From JBCBGF01 sp039193455 (GTDB lineage Bacteria > Pseudomonadota > Alphaproteobacteria > Rhodobacterales > Rhodobacteraceae): DNA of 64,000 nucleotides. Of the stretch, positions 44,933 through 54,864 are shown piece by piece; the stretch's first letter is position 1; each line of letters opens with the position of its first letter. The notes below the pieces were generated by a model, which was given only the letters and a program-made list of their open reading frames with translations, was not told where the DNA came from and did no database searches. The stretch spans positions 62,001 to 126,000 of the forward strand of contig JBCCWO010000009.1 of assembly GCA_039193455.1 (NCBI GenBank), written 5' to 3'. The position numbers were made by a program, and so were the translations under genes.

Positions 44933-46138
44933 CTAGACCCGTTCAAACATTTCAGGCGCTGCGCCCGAGATCTGGTTGAACAGGAACTGCGTGCCCGTGA
45001 TGTCGCCGATTTCGTCGAAATCGCAGGGACCGGAGGCACCGCTGTAGTTCACCGCACCACCAGAGGCCAGCGCCGCCATCCCGGCCAGCGCATCCGAAAC
45101 CTCGTCACCGTCGCCCTGGCTGATCGACCGCAGCGCGTCCTTGATCGCTGCACCACTGGCGTCGCCCGCCGCCGCCGCCGACAGAACGGCAAGGTTGGCA
45201 TGGTCGTAGGTCTGCGCCGAATACGGGTCGACCACATCGACGCCAAGCGCGGCCTGCACATTGGCGTAAGCCGTGCTGCCAATGGCCGGCGCGCCTTCCC
45301 AGGTGAACACGCCTTCGGTGACATCCGCTGGCAACGCTTCTAGCACAGTTGGGTTCACCGCATAGGCCGGGCCGATGATCTTGCCTTCGTAGCCTGCCTG
45401 CCAGATGTCGCGCAGTACCACTGTTGAGTCCGCCGCGTAGCCGCCCAACATGATGAAGTCCGGGTTGGCGCGCAGGATCGTGTCCACCTCGGAGCGATAC
45501 GTGCTCTTGTCGGCCTCGTAGATCAGGCTTTCCATCCCGATCCCGGCCCCATCGGCCTGGCCCGCCAGAATGTCGATCGAGCTTTGCGCAAAAGGCGTCT
45601 GTGGCCCGATCCAGGCCATGCCGGTCGATCCCTGGCGCAGCATGAAGTCGCCCGCCACCTCGATCTGAAGGACCGAGTTCGGCTGGGTCCGCGCGATGTA
45701 GCCCATATGCGGCAGCTGTGTGATGCTGTCGGCCCCCGAGACGGTAAATAGCATCACACCGTTTTCCCAGCAGAGCGGCGCGACGGCGGTTGTGATCGAT
45801 GAGGCCCACGTGCCGATCACCACCGACACACCGTCAACGTCGATAAGCTTGCGCACCGCACGCACCGCGGCTTCGGGGTTGGTCTGGGTGTCTTCGCTGA
45901 CAAGGTCGATCTGACCGCCGAGCAACCCGCCCGCGTCGTTCACCGCGGTAAAGACGCTGGCCGCCGCGTCGCGCATCGACGGGCCGTAGGTGCCGCCCAC
46001 GCCGGTCAGCGGGGTCAACGTCCCGAATTTCAGGGATGTCCCCTGCGCCCGCAGGATCGCTGGCGTGGCCAGCAACGCGGCCCCGCCCATCAGCACGGAA
46101 CGGCGGTCGGGGTGCAGCGTGAGCTTTCGATCAGTCAT
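44933..46138 (-). CDS. Branched-chain-type periplasmic binding protein, second system (Tat-like signal)
   Basis: 401 aa Peripla_BP_6 protein. The N-terminus PDRRSVLMGGAALLATPAIL carries a twin-arginine-like RRSVLMG motif, so Tat export is plausible. Later blocks: FGTLTPLTGVGGTYGPSMRD and DVDGVSVVIGTWASSITTA. ATG 46138 follows AAAAGGAAAAACACC. It sits between the ATPases and permeases in the operon. Confidence 0.88.
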   Translation of the reverse strand: MTDRKLTLHPDRRSVLMGGAALLATPAILRAQGTSLKFGTLTPLTGVGGTYGPSMRDAAASVFTAVNDAGGLLGGQIDLVSEDTQTNPEAAVRAVRKLIDVDGVSVVIGTWASSITTAVAPLCWENGVMLFTVSGADSITQLPHMGYIARTQPNSVLQIEVAGDFMLRQGSTGMAWIGPQTPFAQSSIDILAGQADGAGIGMESLIYEADKSTYRSEVDTILRANPDFIMLGGYAADSTVVLRDIWQAGYEGKIIGPAYAVNPTVLEALPADVTEGVFTWEGAPAIGSTAYANVQAALGVDVVDPYSAQTYDHANLAVLSAAAAGDASGAAIKDALRSISQGDGDEVSDALAGMAALASGGAVNYSGASGPCDFDEIGDITGTQFLFNQISGAAPEMFERV

Positions 46139-46169
46139 GGTGTTTTTCCTTTTCCCTGTCAGTTCGGGG

Positions 46170-46877
46170 TTAGCCCCCGAGAAAGGCACGCCGGACATCT
46201 GCGTCCGCGGCCAATTCGTTTGCGTTGCCGTCAATGTGATTGCGGCCTGCGGTCAGGATATAGGCCCGCTCGGCCAGGTCCAGCGCATCCAGCGCGTTCT
46301 GTTCGACCAAGATGACCGCCACACCGGCATCGCGGATGCTGCGGATGGTTTCGAACAGCTCTTGCGTGGCCACCGGCGACAGCCCGGCCGATGGTTCATC
46401 CAGCAGCATCACCTGCGGCGCCACCATCAAAGCGATGGCGACCGCGAGAACCTGTCTTTGACCACCCGACAAGGTACGCGCGGCCTCTTTGCGTTTCTCT
46501 GCGAGCATGGGAAAGCGCCCGTAAATCTCGGACATCCGCGCCCGGCTGTCTTGTGGGGCAAGGTATCCACCGATTTCGAGGTTCTCGTGGATGCTCATGC
46601 TGGGAAACACGTTGGCCTCCTGCGGGACATAGGCGACACCGCGCTTTGCCACTTCGCGGGGTTTCAGCCCGGCAATCGTCTGGTCTTCGAGATGGATCGA
46701 GCCCTCGCGCGGGGTCAGCTGCCCGGCAATCGCCTTGAGCAGTGTCGACTTCCCCGCGCCGTTCGGACCGAGGATGGCGACGATTTCGCCCCCCTTGGCA
46801 TGGACGCTGACGCCTTTCAGGATGGTGTCGGCGCTCGTGTAACCCGCCACGACGTTCTCTGCCTGCAACAGGGTCAT
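46170..46877 (-). CDS. Branched-chain-type ABC ATPase (LivF-like), second system
   Basis: 235 aa. Walker A GPNGAGKSTLL, signature LSGGQRQVLAVAIAL, Walker B VMLLDEPSAGLSP. Overlaps the LivG-like gene by 4 bp. Pairs with LivG-like as the motor of the second Liv-type importer. Confidence 0.9.
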   Translation of the reverse strand: MTLLQAENVVAGYTSADTILKGVSVHAKGGEIVAILGPNGAGKSTLLKAIAGQLTPREGSIHLEDQTIAGLKPREVAKRGVAYVPQEANVFPSMSIHENLEIGGYLAPQDSRARMSEIYGRFPMLAEKRKEAARTLSGGQRQVLAVAIALMVAPQVMLLDEPSAGLSPVATQELFETIRSIRDAGVAVILVEQNALDALDLAERAYILTAGRNHIDGNANELAADADVRRAFLGG

Positions 46878-47686
46878 CCGCGCTTGCCCAGATAGGCATC
46901 CTGTACCCGCCTGTCCGCGGCGATGTCCTCAAAACTGCCCTGCATCAGCGTGCGCCCCTCGGCCATGACGACAACCGGATTGCAGATCTGCGCCACGATA
47001 TCCATGTCGTGCTCGACGATCAGGAAGGTCAGATCATCCTCTTCGTTAAGCTGCTGAATGCGTTCCGCGATTTCGCCACTCAGCGTCGGGTTGACCCCGG
47101 CGACGGGTTCATCAAGCAGGATCATGCGCGGCTGGGCCATCAAGGCGCGCCCTATTTCCAGAAGCTTCTTCTGCCCACCCGAAAGCGCATCGGTCAAATT
47201 GCCGATCACGTGGTCCAGCTTCAGCCGTTTGGCGACGCTGTGCGCCCGCTCCACAAGCTCGGTCTCGCGCCGCCGCGCCTCTGCGGGCGAGAAAAGGGCG
47301 GTGAGCATGCGCTCCCCTGGTTGATCGTCACCGTGCAGCAGCAGGGTTTCGAGGACCGTCAACGTCGGAAAGCCGCGGGCGATCTGGAACGTTCTGACAA
47401 CCCCATGCGCATTGATCCGGTCCGGGGTCAGGCCGGTGATATCGGTGCCGGCAAAGTGGACGCTCCCTGCCTCCGGTGGGATGACACCGGAGATGCAGTT
47501 GAACGCTGTTGTCTTGCCCGCGCCGTTCGGGCCAATCAGCGCGGTAATCGTCCCTTGCGCGACATCGAAACTGGCGTCCGTCAACGCGCGAACGCCGTAA
47601 AAGCTTCGCTGAAGACCTTTGACCTGCATAAGGGGGGTGGTGTCGGGGATCGGCGTTGGATCCGCACCAAGGGTTTGCGCTTCCAT
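46874..47686 (-). CDS. Branched-chain-type ABC ATPase (LivG-like), second system
   Basis: 270 aa. Walker A GPNGAGKTTAF, signature LSGGQKKLLEIGRAL, Walker B MILLDEPVAGVNP. Head of the minus-strand operon and divergent from the amidohydrolase. An internal ATG at MQVKGLQ (~47629) is an alternative start, since the first 19 residues are not conserved in the family. Confidence 0.9.
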   Translation of the reverse strand: MEAQTLGADPTPIPDTTPLMQVKGLQRSFYGVRALTDASFDVAQGTITALIGPNGAGKTTAFNCISGVIPPEAGSVHFAGTDITGLTPDRINAHGVVRTFQIARGFPTLTVLETLLLHGDDQPGERMLTALFSPAEARRRETELVERAHSVAKRLKLDHVIGNLTDALSGGQKKLLEIGRALMAQPRMILLDEPVAGVNPTLSGEIAERIQQLNEEDDLTFLIVEHDMDIVAQICNPVVVMAEGRTLMQGSFEDIAADRRVQDAYLGKRG

Positions 47687-47731
47687 TCCGCCATCAAGGC
47701 GCTAAGCGGCGGGACTGGCAAGGGAAATCGT

Positions 47732-47741
47732 GATTGCAATC
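47732..47741. promoter_or_regulatory. 10-bp palindrome GATTGCAATC in divergent promoter
   Basis: Perfect palindrome in the 120-bp region between the LivG-like and amidohydrolase genes, nested inside a looser repeat (TGGCA-A-GGGA / TCCC-TGCCA). It may be the operator that coordinates transport and hydrolysis. Confidence 0.35.
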
Positions 47742-47806
47742 CGAACTATCCCTGCCACGCTAGGGGGCGTACGGGTAAATCACCTGGCTTGGAATGAGAG
47801 GACGGC

Positions 47807-49033
47807 ATGCGCATCAGATTTGAAAACTGCAATCTCTTTGACGGGATCGGTGATGCGGTCCAGCCGGGATGCCATGTTCTTGTCGCCGACGGTAAGATCG
47901 CCGAAGTCGCTGAAACTGCCATCAGTGGTGCGGCGGATCGCGTGATCGATGCAAGTGGTCATACGCTGATGCCCGGCTTGATCGATGCGCACGTGCATGT
48001 GGCCGCCGCCACGCCCAACCTCGCCGCGCTGGAGGCCATGCATCCGAGCTACGTGGCCCATTGGACGGCAGGATACATGTCGGCCATGCTGGATCGCGGG
48101 TTTACGACGGTTCGCGATGTGGGCGGGGGCGATGCCGGAACCAAACGCGCGCAGGCCGAGGGTTTGATCCGGGGGCCGCGTCTGTTCACCTCTGGCAAGG
48201 CGCTGGGCCAGACCGGGGGGCATACCGACTTTCGCGGAACCAGCCGCGCGGACATCGGGGATGTTCATCGCCGGCACCTGCCCGCGCTTGGGCGCATTGT
48301 CGATGGGGTGCCCGCCTGTTTGCAGGCCGCGCGCGATGAGCTGCGGCTGGGGGCCGACTTTATCAAGATCATGGCAAACGGCGGCGTGGCAACGCCAACA
48401 GATCCGATCGACTGGATCCAATTCACGCCGGAAGAGATCCAGGCCATTGTTGCCGTGGCAGAGGCCTCGTGCACCTACGTGGCCGCCCACACCTATACCG
48501 CGCGGGCCATCGAACATGCCTGTGTAAACGGCGTGCGCACGCTGGAACATTGCAACCTGATCGATGATCGCGTCGCCGCGATCCTGAAAGACCGCGGGGC
48601 CTTCGCTGTGCCGACCCTGGTCATCTATGATTGTCTTGAGCGGCACGCCGACGCCATCGGGCTGGGCGGCGACAATCGTGAGAAGAACAGGAAGGTGCGG
48701 GAAGCGGGCCTTCAATCGCTTGAGATCCTGTCCCGCGCCGGGGTGCCGATGGGCTATGGCACCGATCTTTTGGGCTGGATGCATCAAGACCAGTCAAAAG
48801 AGTTCACGCTGCGCGCGCAGGTGTTGCCCTCCGCCGATGTCCTGCGCTCCGCCACATCGGTGAACGCAGACCTGTTGCGCCGCCCGGATTTGGGGCGGAT
48901 CGCGCCAGAGGCGACATCGGACCTGATCCTCGTTGCGGGCGATCCGATTGCCGAGATCTCTTGCCTGAGCGGGCAGGGCGAGCGGGTGCCCCTGGTTGTC
49001 CAAAACGGTGAGGTGGTTAAAGACCTTCTGTGA
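47807..49033 (+). CDS. Metal-dependent amidohydrolase (imidazolonepropionase/prolidase-like)
   Basis: 408 aa TIM-barrel amidohydrolase. Metal ligands are visible: His62 and His64 (DAHVHV), the probable carboxylated Lys of FIKIMANGG, His of AAHTYTARAIEH and EHCNLID, and Asp of GYGTDLLG. The group includes Xaa-Pro dipeptidases and carnosinase-like or urease-like hydrolases. Divergent from a Liv-type importer, so it likely hydrolyses the imported amide, dipeptide or cyclic imide. Confidence 0.85.
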   Translation: MRIRFENCNLFDGIGDAVQPGCHVLVADGKIAEVAETAISGAADRVIDASGHTLMPGLIDAHVHVAAATPNLAALEAMHPSYVAHWTAGYMSAMLDRGFTTVRDVGGGDAGTKRAQAEGLIRGPRLFTSGKALGQTGGHTDFRGTSRADIGDVHRRHLPALGRIVDGVPACLQAARDELRLGADFIKIMANGGVATPTDPIDWIQFTPEEIQAIVAVAEASCTYVAAHTYTARAIEHACVNGVRTLEHCNLIDDRVAAILKDRGAFAVPTLVIYDCLERHADAIGLGGDNREKNRKVREAGLQSLEILSRAGVPMGYGTDLLGWMHQDQSKEFTLRAQVLPSADVLRSATSVNADLLRRPDLGRIAPEATSDLILVAGDPIAEISCLSGQGERVPLVVQNGEVVKDLL

Positions 49034-49053
49034 CGCAGGCGGGTCCGGCGGTC

Positions 49054-49075
49054 TCGTTCGTGATGCTGCGAACGA
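49054..49075 (+). terminator. Hairpin in convergent gap after the amidohydrolase
   Basis: TCGTTCG and CGAACGA pair across an 8-nt loop. A further perfect palindrome CGTTCGAACG is at 49080-49089. No T-run follows, so it is a weak terminator candidate between convergent genes. Confidence 0.35.
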
Positions 49076-49123
49076 CGGACGTTCGAACGATATCCCGAAA
49101 AGCTTGGTCCGCGTGGGTCGCGC

Positions 49124-51487
49124 CTACTCCGCCGCCATGGAGACATCTTCGATCTCAAAGGTGCTGACCGCGCTCAGCAGACCCTTTGCTTCGCCGTCGA
49201 GCAACTGCACGGCGGCATTCGTCTCTTCGAACAAGGCGGCGTTTCTTTGGGTCGAGGTATCAAGCTCGGCCGTTGCGGTGGACACCTCTGTGATGCTTTG
49301 ACGGGTTTCTTCGAAAGAGCCGGCGATCTGGTCGATCTGGCCGGTAACCTCCTGGACGTCCGAGGCGATGCTGCCCAATGCGCTTGCGGTCTGGTCGACC
49401 ATCTGCACCCCGCGTTGGATGCTGTGGGTGGAGGTTTCGATCAACCGCGAAATCTCGCGCCCGGATTCGGACGAGCGTTGCGCCAGTGAGCGCACTTCCG
49501 AGGCGACCACTGCGAAACCGCGGCCTGCATCCCCGGCGCGTGCGGCCTCGACCCCGGCATTGAGCACGAGCAGGTTCGTCTGAAAGGCAATGTCGTCGAT
49601 CACGGCGAGGATCTTGACGATCCCGTCCGACGACTCCCGGATTTCTTCCATGGCGGCGATGGTTTCCTTCGCGATATCGCTGCTGTCGCGGGTTTTGTCC
49701 GAGACTTCGCGGACGTAGCTGCGCGCGGATTGCGAGGCATCGGCGGCTTGTCCGATGGCCTGCGACATCTCGTCGATCGCGCCAGCGGTTGATTGCAACA
49801 TGGCCGCGGTCCGTTCGGACCGACGGGCAAGATCGCCGGTGGCCGACGCGATTTCATTGGCCGAGGACGAGACAGAGTCCGCCGCCCGGGTCACGCTTGC
49901 CAGGGTACCCGACATCTTGTGGGTCGCGTCCGTCATTGCGTCTGCGATCTTTGCGAACACGCCCTTGTAGGTGCCCGACATCCGAAAGGTCATGTCGCCG
50001 CGCGCAAGGTGGTCGAGCGCCCGCTCGATCTCTTCAAGGCTGCTGGCAACCACGTCGCTGATCTGGTTCAGACCGGCAGAAATCTCTTTCAGGACACCCG
50101 ACTGCCCCTGGGCGTCGAGACGCCGGGAAAAATCGCCTTCTGCGCAAGCGGCGACCACATCCGCCAGCTCCTGCGCATAGCGTTCTAGGCGCTGCTGCTC
50201 CTCCTTTGCCGCGCGCGCCTCATCCTCGGCCCGGGCCTTCGCGGTACGCTCGGCCTCGGCCTCGGTCTCGCGGGCTTGGGCTTCGGCCTTCTGACGTTCG
50301 GCCGTGATTTTTGCTTCGCGTTCCTGGCTTTCGACAACGCTTTGGCGGAAGTGATTGATCGACCAGACGATCCGCCCAAGCTCTGATGGGACCGCCGAGG
50401 GCATCTCGGCGTCCTTTTCCCCCCTCGCCAACTTGTCGCCAGCGCTCGAGATTTGGCGGACGGACACAAGCATGTGCTTGATGCTGAACCGTGTGGCGAG
50501 CGCGGCCAGGCCAAGGGCAAGCACGGTCCCCAGGGCAAGCACGGCGCTGACCCAGGCGGCCGCTGTGAACTGGCGATCTGCGACGGCCTTCAAATCGGCG
50601 ATCAGCCAGTCTTCCATGGACTTCATCGCATCAATCCGTGCGGTTGTGGCCGCAAAAAAATCAGGCCCCGTCACACCCTGCAGATCGTCGGTCGACAGGC
50701 TTGCAAAAGCGATGCCTCGAAACCGCTCGACCTCGCTGGTTTCCGGCATCCGTGCGATATCGCTCAGTCGTTCACGCGCGGTGTCACCGGCAAGATCGGC
50801 AAAGCGTGCAAGATCCAGTTGTTGCCGGGCGATCAACTCACGCAGGAAAAGGGCGCGTGCCGGATTGAACCCGCCTTGTGCGAAGCCAGCCGATCCAACG
50901 GCGCGCTCGATTCCCGACGCTTCTTTGGCATTCAGAAAGGCCTTCAGCGCGATCACCTGCACGGCCGTCTCGGTGTCTTTGCTTGCCGATCCGATGCGCG
51001 CGATTGTGGCCAGCGAGGTTGTGTTGCTGGCGGTGTAGTGACCCAGGGCATCGGACGCTTCGATTTGAAGCGCATCGACCTGTCGCCGTATCGTGCCGCG
51101 TCGGGATAGCCCGTCGAGGACCTGTTGCAGATCCCGCTGCAAGACCGGCCCGAGCATCGCCGCGTCTGCCGTCTCCAACGTGGTGCGCAATGTGCTGGCC
51201 GCGGCATCGGTGCGCGCACGCTGTTGGCGCAGTTCGGTGCCAAAGGTTTCACCGCCGCTGGACAGGAAAATGCTGGTGGCGCCCCGCTCGCGTTGCTGTT
51301 CGTGGACGAGCCCCCCCAAGTTGTAGATGATGATCGTCTTGCTGCGCAGGTCCCCGGCCTCGTTCAGCACGCGCAGCTGCTGGGTCAGCAGAACCCCAGC
51401 CGTTACACAGCTCAGCGCCATCGGAAGCGCCATAGAACCCAAGAACGCGTTGAACAGGCTCTTCTTCAGGAGTCTTGTAATAAACAT
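49124..51487 (-). CDS. Methyl-accepting chemotaxis protein with NIT sensor domain
   Basis: 787 aa. A TM helix near residues 14-35 is followed by a NIT-like periplasmic domain (LVHEQQRERGATSIFLSSGG, residues ~50-290), a second TM helix around 305-330, HAMP regions, a long coiled coil, and the MCP signalling hairpin tip with DDIAFQTNLLVLNAGVEAAR. NIT domains are reported to sense nitrate/nitrite, but binding residues cannot be judged here. No CheW-binding partner genes or C-terminal pentapeptide are present. The ribosome site is poor. Confidence 0.87.
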   Translation of the reverse strand: MFITRLLKKSLFNAFLGSMALPMALSCVTAGVLLTQQLRVLNEAGDLRSKTIIIYNLGGLVHEQQRERGATSIFLSSGGETFGTELRQQRARTDAAASTLRTTLETADAAMLGPVLQRDLQQVLDGLSRRGTIRRQVDALQIEASDALGHYTASNTTSLATIARIGSASKDTETAVQVIALKAFLNAKEASGIERAVGSAGFAQGGFNPARALFLRELIARQQLDLARFADLAGDTARERLSDIARMPETSEVERFRGIAFASLSTDDLQGVTGPDFFAATTARIDAMKSMEDWLIADLKAVADRQFTAAAWVSAVLALGTVLALGLAALATRFSIKHMLVSVRQISSAGDKLARGEKDAEMPSAVPSELGRIVWSINHFRQSVVESQEREAKITAERQKAEAQARETEAEAERTAKARAEDEARAAKEEQQRLERYAQELADVVAACAEGDFSRRLDAQGQSGVLKEISAGLNQISDVVASSLEEIERALDHLARGDMTFRMSGTYKGVFAKIADAMTDATHKMSGTLASVTRAADSVSSSANEIASATGDLARRSERTAAMLQSTAGAIDEMSQAIGQAADASQSARSYVREVSDKTRDSSDIAKETIAAMEEIRESSDGIVKILAVIDDIAFQTNLLVLNAGVEAARAGDAGRGFAVVASEVRSLAQRSSESGREISRLIETSTHSIQRGVQMVDQTASALGSIASDVQEVTGQIDQIAGSFEETRQSITEVSTATAELDTSTQRNAALFEETNAAVQLLDGEAKGLLSAVSTFEIEDVSMAAE

Positions 51488-51536
51488 TGGATGACCCGGC
51501 CGCGAAACTCGCGCGGGGTCTAGCGCAGACTCATGA

Positions 51537-51562
51537 AGAAAGGCTTGCGCGCCGGGCGCGCA
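51537..51562 (-). terminator. Probable terminator of ettA
   Basis: TGCGCGC-CGG-GCGCGCA stem at 51546-51562. Read on the minus strand it is followed by AGCCTTTCTTC, a T-rich tail. It lies 12-37 bp downstream of the EttA stop and before the MCP start. Confidence 0.55.
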
Positions 51563-51573
51563 GGACGGCGTCG

Positions 51574-53229
51574 TTAGCGCACAAACTTCTTATGCTTCAA
51601 ACGCTTCGGCTCAACCGCGTCGGCCCCAAGCCGCCGTTTTTTGTCTTCTTCATAGTCTTCAAAGTTGCCTTCGAACCACTCGACATGCGCTTCGCCCTCA
51701 AACGCCAAGATATGCGTGCAGATGCGGTCGAGGAAAAACCGGTCGTGGCTGATGACCACTGCGCAGCCTGCGAAGTCGACCAGCGCGTCTTCGAGCGCGC
51801 GCAACGTTTCGACGTCCAGATCGTTGGTGGGTTCGTCGAGCAGGAGGACGTTTCCGCCAGATTTCAACAGCTTCGCCATGTGGACGCGGTTGCGTTCACC
51901 GCCTGAGAGGAGGCCCACTTTCTTTTGCTGGTCGCCCCCCTTGAAGTTGAAGGCGCTGCAATAGGCGCGGGAATTCATCTGGGCGTCGCCCAGTTCGATG
52001 ATCTCGGCGCCGCCGGAGATTTCTTCCCAGACCGTGGCCTCGGGCGCCAGAGCGTCACGGGATTGATCGACATAGGCCAGATCAACCGTGTCGCCGTAGC
52101 TCACATCACCCGCATCTGGAGCCTCTTGCCCGGTGAGCATCCGGAAGAGCGTGGTCTTGCCCGCGCCGTTCGGGCCGATCACACCGACGATCCCACCGGG
52201 CGGTAGCGAGAAGCTCAGGTCTTCGACCAAGAGCTTGTCGCCCATTGCTTTTTGCAGCCCCTCGACCTCAATCACCTTGGAGCCTAGGCGCGGGCCGTTG
52301 GGGATGATGATCTGCGCGCGGGAAAGCTTTTCGCGCTCGGACTGGTCGGCCAGTTCGTTATAGCGGTCGATCCGGGCCTTTTGCTTGGTCTGGCGGGCCT
52401 TTTGGCCCTGGCGCATCCATTCCAACTCGCGTTCAAGTGTCTTCTGGCGGGACTTGTCTTCGCGCGCTTCCTGCTCCAACCGTTTGGCCTTTTGTTCAAG
52501 CCAGGCCGAATAGTTGCCCTCGTAGGGGATGCCGCGACCCCGGTCGAGCTCCAGGATCCAGCCGGTGATGTCGTCCAGGAAATAGCGGTCGTGGGTGACG
52601 ATCAGGCAGGTGCCTTTGTAGTCGATCAGGTGCTGTTGCAGCCAGGCGATGGTTTCGGCGTCGAGGTGGTTGGTGGGTTCGTCCAAAAGCAGCATATCGG
52701 GCGCTTCGAGGAGCAGCTTGCACAGCGCGACGCGGCGGCGTTCGCCGCCCGAAAGGGTGCCGACATCGGCGTCATCGGGCGGGCAGCGCAGCGCCTCCAT
52801 CGCAACATCAATCTGGCTATCGAGATCCCAGAGGTTCTGGCTGTCAATCTCGTCCTGCAGGGCGGCCATCTCATCCGCCGTCTCGTCCGAGTAATTCATT
52901 GCCAACTCGTTGAACCGGTCGAGCTTGCCCTTCTTTTCCGCCACGCCCAGCATGACGTTGTCGCGGACGTTCAGGCCTTCGTCCAACTCGGGTTCCTGGG
53001 GAAGGTAGCCGACCTTCGCCCCTTCGGCAGCCCAGGCCTCACCCGTGAAATCCTTGTCCAGCCCTGCCATGATCCGCATCAGCGTGGATTTCCCGGCGCC
53101 GTTGACACCTACAACCCCGATCTTGACGCCGGGCAGGAAGCTTAGGCGTATGTTTTCAAAGCACTTCTTGCCGCCAGGATAGGTCTTGGACACACCGTCC
53201 ATGTGATAGACATATTGGTAGCTGGCCAT
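51574..53229 (-). CDS. ettA: Energy-dependent translational throttle protein EttA (ABC-F)
   Basis: 551 aa soluble ABC-F protein with two NBDs and no membrane helices. NBD1 GVNGAGKSTLM with LSGGERRRVALCK; NBD2 GPNGAGKTTLF with LSGGERNRVHMAK. The linker between them carries the charged helices LEQEAREDKSRQKTLE. EttA binds the ribosomal E site. ATG 53229 follows AGGAGCCCCCC and gives the usual ~555 aa; an upstream open frame to 53658 is rejected. Confidence 0.93.
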   Translation of the reverse strand: MASYQYVYHMDGVSKTYPGGKKCFENIRLSFLPGVKIGVVGVNGAGKSTLMRIMAGLDKDFTGEAWAAEGAKVGYLPQEPELDEGLNVRDNVMLGVAEKKGKLDRFNELAMNYSDETADEMAALQDEIDSQNLWDLDSQIDVAMEALRCPPDDADVGTLSGGERRRVALCKLLLEAPDMLLLDEPTNHLDAETIAWLQQHLIDYKGTCLIVTHDRYFLDDITGWILELDRGRGIPYEGNYSAWLEQKAKRLEQEAREDKSRQKTLERELEWMRQGQKARQTKQKARIDRYNELADQSEREKLSRAQIIIPNGPRLGSKVIEVEGLQKAMGDKLLVEDLSFSLPPGGIVGVIGPNGAGKTTLFRMLTGQEAPDAGDVSYGDTVDLAYVDQSRDALAPEATVWEEISGGAEIIELGDAQMNSRAYCSAFNFKGGDQQKKVGLLSGGERNRVHMAKLLKSGGNVLLLDEPTNDLDVETLRALEDALVDFAGCAVVISHDRFFLDRICTHILAFEGEAHVEWFEGNFEDYEEDKKRRLGADAVEPKRLKHKKFVR

Positions 53230-53331
53230 GGGGGGCTCCTGAATACGAGGTCGGGTCTGACTTAGCGGGTCAATGCGGGGTTCACAATGGGCGCGGCAGC
53301 TTCCATGGTCGGGCGAACAAAGGAGATCGGT

Positions 53332-54699
53332 GTGACCTGGCAGAGCTATCTGAATGACCATAGTGCGCAATATGTGGATGAGCTTTTGGAGTTTGTCGCG
53401 ATCCCCTCGGTCTCGGCCAAGGATGATCATGCAGATGAGGTACGGCGCGCGGGGCAGTGGGTGGTCAATCGGCTGGAGAAGGCGGGACTTGAGCACATCC
53501 AGATGCTGGAAACCGGGGGACATCCGGTCGTCTACGCCGATTGGCTGCATGCGGGGGCCGACAAACCAACGGTCATGATCTACGGCCATTTCGACGTACA
53601 GCCCGGGGAGCCGTTCGATCTGTGGGAAAGCCCGGCCTTTGAGCCCGAGGTGCGGCACGGGTGCCTGTTTGGGCGCGGCGCGTCAGACGACAAGGGCGGT
53701 ATGCTGATCCCGATCCTGTCAGCGGAGGCGATGCTGCAAACCGATGGGCGGCTGCCCGTCAATGTGAAGTTTTTCTTCGAGGGTCAGGAAGAAATCGGTT
53801 CGCCCCAACTGCCAGAGTTTGTGGCCAAGTACCGGGATCTTCTGACCTGCGACATGATCTTTTCCGCCGATGGCGGGCAGTGGAGCCCGGAGGAACCGCA
53901 AATGGTAACGGCCCTGCGGGGGATCGTTGCGCTTGAGATCACGGTAACCGGCGCCAAGGGGGATTTGCATTCGGGCATGCATGGCGGTGGTGTGGCCAAC
54001 CCGCTGTTGGCGCTGGGACAGATGCTGGCAGGGATGAAGGGCCCGGATGGGCGGATCGCGGTGGATGGGTTCTACGACGCGGTGGTCGATCTGAGCGACG
54101 AGGATCGCGAGGCGATTGCACGCGTGCCGTTCGATGAGGAGGCGTACAAGGCGGATCTCGACATTCCCGAAACGCTGGGCGAGCCGGGGTACAGCACGCG
54201 CGAAAGCCTGTGGGCACGGCCGACGTTCGAAGTGAACGGGATGTGGGGCGGTTACCAGGGCGTGGGAACCAAGACGGTGCTGCCCTGTGAAGCGCATGCC
54301 AAGGTCACCTGCCGCCTAGTCGCGAACCAGACCCCGGAAGAGGTGTTTGCCAAGATCGCCGAACATGTCGACGCACACACCCCGCCTGGCGTGCGGGCCG
54401 AGGTTCGGCGGCTGGGTGCCAGCGGGGACCCGTTCCTTGTGCCCACCGGCCATAACGCGAGCCAGGCCGCGCGCGAGGTTTTGGCCGAGGTCTATGGCAA
54501 AGAACCCTACGTGACGCGGGTTGGCGGCTCGATCCCGGTAATGTCGATCTTTCTCAAAGAGTTAGGCGTGCATGGTGTGATGTTCGGCTTCGGCTGCCCC
54601 GACGAAAACATCCATGCGCCCAATGAATTCTACCGTCTGGCAAGTTTTGAGCGGGGCCGGGTGGCCTATTGCAAGCTGTTGGAGCGGTTAGGCGCATAG
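53332..54699 (+). CDS. M20 family metallopeptidase (dipeptidase)
   Basis: 455 aa di-zinc peptidase of the CNDP/Dug1-like M20 group. Metal and catalytic residues are visible in YGHFDVQPGE (His and Asp), RGASDDKGG (Asp), EGQEEIGS (Glu pair), and GDLHSGMHGG. GTG 53332 with AGGAG 6 nt upstream is chosen over ATG 53287. Divergent from ettA. Likely cytosolic cleavage of di- or tripeptides. Confidence 0.9.
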   Translation: MTWQSYLNDHSAQYVDELLEFVAIPSVSAKDDHADEVRRAGQWVVNRLEKAGLEHIQMLETGGHPVVYADWLHAGADKPTVMIYGHFDVQPGEPFDLWESPAFEPEVRHGCLFGRGASDDKGGMLIPILSAEAMLQTDGRLPVNVKFFFEGQEEIGSPQLPEFVAKYRDLLTCDMIFSADGGQWSPEEPQMVTALRGIVALEITVTGAKGDLHSGMHGGGVANPLLALGQMLAGMKGPDGRIAVDGFYDAVVDLSDEDREAIARVPFDEEAYKADLDIPETLGEPGYSTRESLWARPTFEVNGMWGGYQGVGTKTVLPCEAHAKVTCRLVANQTPEEVFAKIAEHVDAHTPPGVRAEVRRLGASGDPFLVPTGHNASQAAREVLAEVYGKEPYVTRVGGSIPVMSIFLKELGVHGVMFGFGCPDENIHAPNEFYRLASFERGRVAYCKLLERLGA

Positions 54700-54864
54700 C
54701 CCGGCGCAGCCGCACAACGCGATACGGGCAATTGGAACACAGGTTTTTGCCCATTTTGCCCGATTCGCGCTGAACCATTCTTTTTTGGGACCGGTCTGGT
54801 AGACCCTGCACCAAGGGCAGGGACCAGGCGCAGACCTGATCGCAACAAAAAAAGGATGACGCGA

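Noticed and set aside
51574..53658. Longer EttA reading frame starting at 53658
   Set aside because: The extra N-terminal ~140 residues overlap the divergent M20 gene and have no family match; ATG 53229 has a good ribosome site and gives the usual length.
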